Source: Saccharopolyspora gloriosae (GTDB lineage Bacteria > Actinomycetota > Actinomycetes > Mycobacteriales > Pseudonocardiaceae). Taken from it: a stretch of DNA of 64,000 nucleotides. Shown in pieces: positions 58,662 through 64,000 of this stretch. A model generated the notes under the pieces. That model ran no database searches and was not told the DNA's origin. It was given only the letters and a program-made list of their open reading frames with translations. The position numbers were made by a program, and so were the translations under genes. Positions within the stretch are counted from its first letter, which is position 1. Each line of letters opens with the position of its first letter. The stretch is from contig NZ_JACHIV010000001.1 in assembly GCF_014203325.1 (NCBI RefSeq), positions 3,163,501 to 3,227,500 of the forward strand. Reading direction: 5' to 3'.

Positions 58662-59855
58662 CTACGGAATGCTGACCAGCAACCGCCCTTCCGCCTCGGC
58701 CACCTTGTTCTGCTCGGTCTGCCAGTCCGCGAGCCGCAGCGCGGCGACCCGCGGAGTGGTGCCCTCCGCGTCCCAGGCCGCGATCAGCGGCGGGATCTTC
58801 GCCAGCATCTCCTCGCGGAGCACGCTGAACGAGAGCACGGGGTCGGCGTCCACCCGGCCCAGCAGCAGCCACCACGCCCACGCGACGGCACCGGAGTTGG
58901 CCACGAAGTCGGGGATCACCGGGATGCCCCGCTCCGCCAGCAGCTGCTCGGCCTCCGGGGTGATCGGCGTGTTCGCCGCCTCGATGATCACCTTGGCGGC
59001 CACCTGCGGCACCCGCTCCGGGGTGATCGCGTAGGACACCGCCGCCGGGATCAGCACGTCGACGTCGACCGCGAGCACCGCGTCCCTGGGCAACCGCTGC
59101 ACGTCGGCCGGAACCTGATCGCGGTCGATCTCCCCGAACCGGTCCCTGGCGTCCAGCAGCGCCGGGATGTCGAGCCCGTCCGGGTGGTACAGCGAGCCGG
59201 CCGCGTCCGCCACGGCGACGACCTTCAGCCCGGCCTCGTGCAGGTACCAAGCCGCGCCACCGCCCATGGTGCCCACGCCCTGCACCGCGACGGTCGTGCT
59301 GTCGTGGCCCCAGCCGCGGGCGTGCACCACGCCGAGGCAGCACTGCGCCACGCCGTAGCCGCCGACGACATCACCGAGCAGCAAGCCGCCGGGAACCGGG
59401 GCGTTGAGCCCGGCGCGAACCCGGCGCAACGTGTGCTCGACGTCCGGCGCCCGCCGGATCGCGGCGTGGTACGACTGCTCCAGCCCGGCCTCGGCGAAGA
59501 CCTCGTCGATCAGGTGCTGCGGCACGCCCAGGTCTTCGGCCGTGACCCAGTGCGCGTCGATCCACGGGCGCATGGCCTCGACGAACCGGCGCAGCACGCC
59601 GTGCGCCTGGGGGTCCTTGGGGTCGCAGTCGATGCCGCCCTTGGCGCCACCGACCGGCAGGTCGAACACAGCGGTCTTGCGGGCCATGCCCCGCGCCAAG
59701 TCCTCCACTTCCGACATCGTGCATCCGGCGCGCATCCGGGTTCCGCCGGTCGCCAGGCCGGACACCAGAGTGTGCACGACGAGGTATCCGTGCTTTCCCG
59801 TCACCGGGTCTGTCCAGGTCACCCTCATCAGCGGGTCACAGTCGACAAGTGCCAC
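58662..59855 (-). CDS. Glu/Leu/Phe/Val dehydrogenase family enzyme
   Basis: A 397-residue amino-acid dehydrogenase performing NAD(P)-dependent oxidative deamination. LVSGLATGGTRMRAGCTMSE, the catalytic Lys region MARKTAVFDLPVGGAKGGI, TAEDLGVPQHLIDEVF and VAVQGVGTMGGGAAWYLHEAG (nucleotide loop) define the family. Residues do not let me choose Glu, Leu, Phe or Val. The GTG at 59855 has GGGAGGAGG at ideal spacing; longer in-frame starts lack one. A promoter, short ORF and hairpin lie upstream. Confidence 0.9.
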   Translation of the reverse strand: MALVDCDPLMRVTWTDPVTGKHGYLVVHTLVSGLATGGTRMRAGCTMSEVEDLARGMARKTAVFDLPVGGAKGGIDCDPKDPQAHGVLRRFVEAMRPWIDAHWVTAEDLGVPQHLIDEVFAEAGLEQSYHAAIRRAPDVEHTLRRVRAGLNAPVPGGLLLGDVVGGYGVAQCCLGVVHARGWGHDSTTVAVQGVGTMGGGAAWYLHEAGLKVVAVADAAGSLYHPDGLDIPALLDARDRFGEIDRDQVPADVQRLPRDAVLAVDVDVLIPAAVSYAITPERVPQVAAKVIIEAANTPITPEAEQLLAERGIPVIPDFVANSGAVAWAWWLLLGRVDADPVLSFSVLREEMLAKIPPLIAAWDAEGTTPRVAALRLADWQTEQNKVAEAEGRLLVSIP

Positions 59856-60018
59856 CGGCCGAACCTCCTCCCAAGTGCAGTGCATGAAATGGGCGCACAG
59901 GTCGGCGCCCACCAGAGTTACCTACAGAAGGGGCGTGTTCCGGCCGAGGGATTCCAGGCACCGCTCAGGGTCGAAGACCCACGGGGCCCGAGTTCGGCCG
60001 GCCGCACGCGCTGCGGAG

Positions 60019-60044
60019 TGACCACCGCCGGCAGGCGGTGGTCA
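60019..60044 (-). terminator. hairpin between the leader ORF and the dehydrogenase
   Basis: Perfect 11-bp stem TGACCACCGCC/GGCGGTGGTCA (60019-60029 with 60034-60044) and a tetraloop, starting 4 bases after the leader ORF stop on the minus strand. No T run follows. CCGGCCGA and TCGGCCGG further on could form an alternative pairing. Confidence 0.6.
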
Positions 60045-60047
60045 GCC

Positions 60048-60122
60048 TCAATGTCGCAGCCAGAGCGATGAAGACGACAGCCAGCGGAGGGGACGGGGAA
60101 GGCCGTACTCGTTGGCCCGCAT
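60048..60122 (-). CDS. 24-residue leader ORF ahead of the amino-acid dehydrogenase
   Basis: ATG at 60122 with CACGGAGGTGACC immediately upstream, one of the best ribosome sites in the window. The peptide has five Leu (MRANEYGLPRPLRWLSSSSL then WLRH) plus Arg, Ser and Trp. A hairpin follows the stop at once, and the dehydrogenase starts 192 bases later on the same strand. The layout resembles a translational attenuation leader. The peptide itself need not have a function. Confidence 0.55.
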   Translation of the reverse strand: MRANEYGLPRPLRWLSSSSLWLRH

Positions 60123-60154
60123 GGTCACCTCCGTGTCTCGCTGGCGATGGATCG

Positions 60155-60184
60155 AAGCTAAACCCGAGCTGGATTTATTGTCAA
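60155..60184 (-). promoter_or_regulatory. promoter of the leader ORF/dehydrogenase with an ATTGT-CA-ACAAT palindrome
   Basis: On the minus strand TTGACA (60184-60179), an 18-base spacer and TAGCTT (60160-60155). The -35 lies inside the perfect palindrome ATTGTCAACAAT (60177-60188), a form often bound by GntR/FCD regulators. The rest of the spacer to 60457 has no gene. Confidence 0.6.
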
Positions 60185-60457
60185 CAATCGTCGTATCCGA
60201 CATTCGCTCCGACATCCGAAGTTCACGGCGAAACCTCGGCGTGATCTGCCGGCAAGCCTCTGACCAGGCTAATCGAAGATCGGGCGGATACCGGCAACTG
60301 GCCGCCGACACTCACTCGTCCGGGGTCTTAAGCTCTGGGCGCGGCAGTTGTTCACCGCGTCGGAGTCAGGCTTCGCGCGGGTAAAGGCAGGGCGTCGCGC
60401 GGGTATGAGTTCGGGGAATCCGCTCCGCTCCCCGCGCGCGACTGGGAGGATGCAGGC

Positions 60458-61345
60458 ATGAGCCAACCGGGACTCCCCGAGCAGGGGCCCCACCGACCGG
60501 ACCCGCAAGGTCCACCGGGCGCGCTGGACCAAACGGCGCAGCAGAACCTCATCCAGGACGTCGGCCGGGTGCTGCTGCGCTCGATGCCGCCGGCGTGGAG
60601 CGAGGTGACCGTCGAGTACCGCGCGGTCGGCGCGCACTCGGAGATCACCGCGCAGCTGCTCGCTCCCAACGGCACGCCGATCCCGCTGGCCGTGCCCGCG
60701 GAGCTCGGAGAGCTGTTCGGCCGGCTCCGCCACGGCATGCACGAACCGGACCGGGGCACCTGGATCAGCGCGCTGTACCGGTTGCAGCGCCCCAGCAGCT
60801 ACAGCGTGGACTTCAACGGCGACTACGAGCCGTCCTGGCAGCACCCGCCGCCCGCCGAGGCCTTCGCCGCGGAGCTGCGCACCTACCCCCGCGCGGGCGT
60901 GAACATCCCCGGTTGGCTCGCGCGCAACGCCGGGGTGCCGGACGCGACGGGCACCGCCACGCGCGCGCCCGCGCTGCGCACCGCGGAGGTCTTCGACGCG
61001 GTCGACGAGGGCGGACGGCCCCAGGTGGACCGCCCGGAGGTCGCCATGAACGAGCTCACCGGTCTCGTCGACTACCTCGACCACGCTCCGATCGTGCTCG
61101 CCGCGCGCAGCTACGACACCGATCAGCTCGACCCCGCGGCGCCCGCGTCGGTGCCGCTGACCTTCCACACCGACGGCCAGTGGATCTGGCCCGGCGCGGT
61201 GGGCTACTACCTGCGCACCCACGGGGTCCCGCCGGACGCGGAGCTCGTCTCGCACATCCGCCGGGCCGGGTTCCAGGTGCCCGAGGTAGACGAACACCTG
61301 CGGGAACTCGCGGTTTCGGTGATCACCGGCGAGGAGCATCGCTGA
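60458..61345 (+). CDS. conserved hypothetical protein (YezG/DUF600-like N-terminal half)
   Basis: A 295-residue soluble protein. A Pro/Gln-rich 25-residue start is followed by a domain with LIQDVGRVLLRSMPPAWSEV, VEYRAVGAHSEITAQLL, FGRLRHGMHEPDRGTWISAL and YSVDFNGDYEP. This layout resembles YezG/DUF600 immunity-like domains found with TNT toxins. The C-terminal half (PIVLAARSYDTDQLDP, VPLTFHTDGQWIWPGAVGYY, FQVPEVDEHLREL) is a second conserved block. No toxin gene is adjacent in the window. Function unknown. Confidence 0.65.
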   Translation: MSQPGLPEQGPHRPDPQGPPGALDQTAQQNLIQDVGRVLLRSMPPAWSEVTVEYRAVGAHSEITAQLLAPNGTPIPLAVPAELGELFGRLRHGMHEPDRGTWISALYRLQRPSSYSVDFNGDYEPSWQHPPPAEAFAAELRTYPRAGVNIPGWLARNAGVPDATGTATRAPALRTAEVFDAVDEGGRPQVDRPEVAMNELTGLVDYLDHAPIVLAARSYDTDQLDPAAPASVPLTFHTDGQWIWPGAVGYYLRTHGVPPDAELVSHIRRAGFQVPEVDEHLRELAVSVITGEEHR

Positions 61346-62937
61346 CGGGGGCCGACCTGGCGTTCGTGGACGGACCGGTGGCCACCATGGACGCCGCCGG
61401 TTCGCGCACGGACGCGGTGGCGGTGCGCGACGGCCGCATCGCCGCGCTGGGGACGGCGGCGGTGCGTGCGCTGATCACCGAGCGGACCGAGGTCGTCGCG
61501 CTGCGGGGGCGGTTGCTGCTGCCCGGTTTCCAGGACGCGCACGCGCACCCGGTGTTCGGCGGGTTGCTCCGGTTGCGGTGCGACCTCATGGAGGCGGCGG
61601 ACGCCGCGGACTGCCTCCGGTCGATCGCCGGGCACGATTCCGGCGGCCGGTGGGTCCTGGGCGGTGGCTGGGACTCGGCGCACTTCCCCGGCGGCGCGCC
61701 GACCGCCGCCGCGCTCGACGAGGTCACGGGGTCCCGTCCGGCGTACCTGATCAACCGCGATCATCACAGCGCGTGGGTGAACACCGCAGCTTTGCGGCTC
61801 GCGGGAGTGGACGCGACGACCCCTGATCCACCGGACGGGTGGATCGAACGGGACGCCCGCGGCCGTCCCGCCGGGACCTTGCACGAGGGCGCCGCCGACC
61901 TCGTCGCCCGCGCGCTGCCCGCCCCGGATCCCGCCGAGTACCGGGCGGCGCTGCTGGAGGGGCAGCGGCTGCTGCACGCCCACGGCGTCACCGGGTGGCA
62001 GGACGCGATCGTCGGCGCCTACCTCGGGCACTCCGACGTCCTGGACACCTACCGCGCGCTCGACGAGCAGGGGCTGCTGACCGGCCGGGTGCAGGGCGCG
62101 CTCTGGTGGGATCGGCGTCGAGGTCCGGAGCAGCTGCCGGAGCTCGTCGAACGCCGGGCGCGGGCTCGCGGAGCGCGGTTCCGCGCGGACCACGTGAAGC
62201 TCATGATCGACGGTGTCTGCGAGAACCGGACGGCGTCGATGGTGCGGCCCTACCTCGGCGAGCGCCGCAGCGGTCTCTCGCACCTGTCGGCCGACGCGCT
62301 CCGCGAGGTGGTCGGCCTGCTCAGCGCCGAGGGGTTCGCGGTGCACTTCCACGCCGTGGGGGACCGCGCGGTGCGCGACGCGCTGGACGCGGTGGCCGCC
62401 GCGCCGGGCTCCGGCCTGCGCCACCAGATCGCGCACGTCCAGGTCATCCGGACCGAGGACCTCCCGCGCTTCCGGGAGCTCGGGGTCACGGCGAACGTCC
62501 AGGAGGCCTGGGCGATCAACGACGCGGCCATGACCGAGCTGACGATTCCCCGTCTGGGCGCCGAACGCGCCGCGCGGCAGTACCCTTTCCGGTCGTTGCT
62601 CGACTCGGGGGCGCCGCTGGCCGCGGGCAGCGACTGGCCGGTCTCCGACGTGGCGCCGCTGAGCGCGGTGCACGCCGCGGTCACCCGCTGCGAGCCGGGC
62701 GGGACGGACCCGTTCCTGCCGGAGCAGGCGCTCGAGCTCGGCACGGCGCTCGCGGTGCACACCCTGGGCAGCGCTCGGGCGAACGGGTTCGCCGCGGAGA
62801 CGGGGTCGCTGGAAGTGGGCAAGGCGGCCGATCTCGCGGTGCTCGATCGCGACCCGTTCTCCGCGCCCAGCGCGGAAATCGGGCGCGCCCGGGTCGATCT
62901 GACCATCGTGGACGGAGCCGTCGTGCACCGGCGCTGA
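61342..62937 (+). CDS. YtcJ-like amidohydrolase with a probable CTG start
   Basis: A 531-residue metal-dependent hydrolase. LLPGFQDAHAHPVFGGLLRL has the first metal HxH. GGGWDSAHFP, LINRDHHSAWVNTAALRLAG, ADHVKLMIDGVCENRT and AVHFHAVGDRAVRDALDAV continue the YtcJ fold, with AAGSDWPVSDVAPLSAVHAA near the end. No ATG, GTG or TTG lies at the expected place. CTG at 61342 has GAGGAG five bases upstream and overlaps the preceding stop as CTGA; GTG at 61366 is the alternative. Substrate unknown. Confidence 0.85.
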   Translation: MTGADLAFVDGPVATMDAAGSRTDAVAVRDGRIAALGTAAVRALITERTEVVALRGRLLLPGFQDAHAHPVFGGLLRLRCDLMEAADAADCLRSIAGHDSGGRWVLGGGWDSAHFPGGAPTAAALDEVTGSRPAYLINRDHHSAWVNTAALRLAGVDATTPDPPDGWIERDARGRPAGTLHEGAADLVARALPAPDPAEYRAALLEGQRLLHAHGVTGWQDAIVGAYLGHSDVLDTYRALDEQGLLTGRVQGALWWDRRRGPEQLPELVERRARARGARFRADHVKLMIDGVCENRTASMVRPYLGERRSGLSHLSADALREVVGLLSAEGFAVHFHAVGDRAVRDALDAVAAAPGSGLRHQIAHVQVIRTEDLPRFRELGVTANVQEAWAINDAAMTELTIPRLGAERAARQYPFRSLLDSGAPLAAGSDWPVSDVAPLSAVHAAVTRCEPGGTDPFLPEQALELGTALAVHTLGSARANGFAAETGSLEVGKAADLAVLDRDPFSAPSAEIGRARVDLTIVDGAVVHRR

Positions 62938-63032
62938 TCCGGCGACCTCGGCACGTTCAGCTTGGCGCGCAAGGTGTTGCTGTAGTCACCGGGCGCGGAT
63001 CGGGAGGAAACCCTTCCCACGCAAGGATTTCC

Positions 63033-63830
63033 TCAGCCGAGCGCGCGGAACACCCGCAGCCCCAGGTCCGCGATCCGGTCGTACACCGGACTGCGCCCGG
63101 CGCCGCGGCGGGACGGTTCGTCGGTGAGCTCGTCCACCAGCACCGCGACCACCGCGCGCGGCCGGTCGTCCCCGATCAACGCCACGTCGTGGCGGGATCC
63201 CTGGATCTCGCCCGTCTTGTTCCAGCACCGCGCCTCCACCGGCAGCGCGGCGGGCAGCCGGTCCCGGATCTGCTGGCGGGACAGCACGTCCAACGCGTGC
63301 ACGGTGAGCGCCACCGGCAGCGCCCGGCCGGTCGCGAGCCGGTCCAGGATCCGCGCCTGGTCCAGCGCGCAGGTGGTGTTGCGTCCCGGCGCGTCGACGT
63401 CCATCAAGCGCCGTTCGACCCGGGTGGCGAGGCAGCCGAGATCCTCGGCGCAGCTCGCGATCGCCGGGAACCCGACGGTGTCGATCACCGCGTTCGTCGC
63501 CGCGTTGTCGCTGACGACGATCATGAGCGTGATCAGGTCGGCGAGCGTGAGCCGGTGCACGCCGCGCAACTCCCGCAGCACCCCGAAACCGCCCGCCCGC
63601 TGCTCCGGGAGGGGCACTTCGGTGTCCAAGGCGAACCGTCCTGCGTGGACCTCCCGCAAAGCGGCGATCATGACGAGCACCTTGATGGTGCTCGCCGGAT
63701 GCACTTCGCGCTCCGCCTCCACCAGCACGGGAACGCGCTCGTCCAAGTCCCACGCGGCGAACCCGATCCGGCCCGGGAAATCCCGCCGGGCCTCCGCCAG
63801 GGACGCCTCCAACCGCTCCGCGAAGCCCAT
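63033..63830 (-). CDS. class A beta-lactamase-like serine hydrolase
   Basis: A 265-residue serine hydrolase with the SxxK motif in VHPASTIKVLVMI, SDN in VVSDNAATNAV, the Glu166-type residue in RVERRLMD and KTG in CWNKTGEIQGS. The Asn of the usual ExxLN loop is Met here. There is no signal peptide or lipobox, so it appears cytoplasmic, which argues against a classical antibiotic-resistance role. The ATG at 63830 follows AGGGGGAG; a GTG at 63848 overlaps the upstream stop. Confidence 0.85.
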   Translation of the reverse strand: MGFAERLEASLAEARRDFPGRIGFAAWDLDERVPVLVEAEREVHPASTIKVLVMIAALREVHAGRFALDTEVPLPEQRAGGFGVLRELRGVHRLTLADLITLMIVVSDNAATNAVIDTVGFPAIASCAEDLGCLATRVERRLMDVDAPGRNTTCALDQARILDRLATGRALPVALTVHALDVLSRQQIRDRLPAALPVEARCWNKTGEIQGSRHDVALIGDDRPRAVVAVLVDELTDEPSRRGAGRSPVYDRIADLGLRVFRALG

Positions 63831-63844
63831 CCGGCCGCTCCCCC

Positions 63845-64000
63845 TCACAGCGTTCCGAGCGCGGCGTGCGCCGCGGCGGCGTCCTGGACGCCGATTCCGA
63901 CGCTGTTGTAGAACACCAGCTGCCCCGGATCGGTCCTGCCCGGTGCACGCCCGGTCAGCACCTCCCCCAGCGAGTGCAGCCGCTCGCGGGTGCGGTCACC
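63845..64000 (-). CDS. ornithine cyclodeaminase/mu-crystallin family protein, C-terminal fragment
   Basis: The last 51 residues of a gene entering from the right edge. The segment SLGEVLTGRAPGRTDP followed by VFYNSVGIGVQDAAAAHAA is the C-terminal signature of the ornithine cyclodeaminase/mu-crystallin family, NAD-dependent enzymes acting on amino or imino acids. Its stop overlaps a possible GTG start of the beta-lactamase-like gene, so the two are probably co-transcribed. Confidence 0.8.
   Translation of the reverse strand, partial: GDRTRERLHSLGEVLTGRAPGRTDPGQLVFYNSVGIGVQDAAAAHAALGTL

Overview
The window is about 64 kb of very GC-rich, gene-dense actinobacterial DNA with many GTG and TTG starts, strong Shine-Dalgarno sequences, DasR- and IdeR-type operator motifs and a full set of ergothioneine genes. 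Gene content and protein style suggest a Pseudonocardiaceae chromosome, most likely Saccharopolyspora or a close relative (inference; no 16S gene or genome search was available). I see no integrase, transposase, phage gene, CRISPR array, rRNA or tRNA. This reads as chromosome, with mobile-looking DNA limited to small palindromic repeats.

Layout. 1-2.7 kb: 3' end of aconitase, a LytR-CpsA-Psr cell-wall ligase and two small convergent genes. 2.8-8.6 kb: a methyltransferase, a deazaflavin-dependent reductase and the egtABCD ergothioneine operon (minus strand, no egtE). 8.8-16.3 kb: acnR with a good palindromic operator, an FUSC membrane protein, a POT peptide transporter and two coupled CNNM/CorC-type membrane proteins behind a coupled leader ORF. 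16.5-20.8 kb: a six-gene plus-strand operon (mycofactocin-type SDR, SnoaL-like protein, acyl-CoA synthetase, two single-hotdog hydratases, thioesterase) that looks like a catabolic module for an alcohol or acid that passes through a CoA ester. 20.9-29.8 kb: a DNA-glycosylase-like gene, a HesB-like protein, then the mycobacteria-like block gcvP, merR, DUF151 nuclease, garA, gcvH, pgsA2 (minus strand), with a tandem glycine riboswitch before gcvP. The ftsR-type MerR gene expected between garA and the nuclease is absent.

30-37.8 kb: propionyl-CoA synthetase, a secreted GH20 hexosaminidase under a DasR-like site, DUF779 plus aldehyde dehydrogenase, and a divergent GAF-domain activator. 38-43 kb: a 2,3-dihydroxybenzoate cassette (dhbA, dhbC, dhbE, dhbB and a free aryl carrier protein) behind an IdeR/DmdR iron box, with no NRPS in the window. 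43.3-48.3 kb: a malonate module (matC, matB, fused carboxyltransferase) divergent from a GntR regulator across a large inverted repeat. 48.5-58.3 kb: DedA/VTT-like protein, large-subunit catalase, amino acid permease, MFS exporter with an XRE-TetR fusion regulator, enoyl-CoA hydratase, an epimerase and a cold-shock protein. 58.6-64 kb: a Glu/Leu/Phe/Val dehydrogenase behind a possible leader peptide, a conserved hypothetical, an amidohydrolase with a probable CTG start, a class A beta-lactamase-like serine hydrolase and the 3' end of an ornithine cyclodeaminase-like gene.

The best leads for new biology are regulatory: the 24-codon leader ORF and hairpin ahead of the amino-acid dehydrogenase, the coupled leader ORF ahead of the CNNM pair, the operators named above and two families of palindromic repeats. 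The mycofactocin-type operon and the malonate module with a fused carboxyltransferase are the best metabolic leads.
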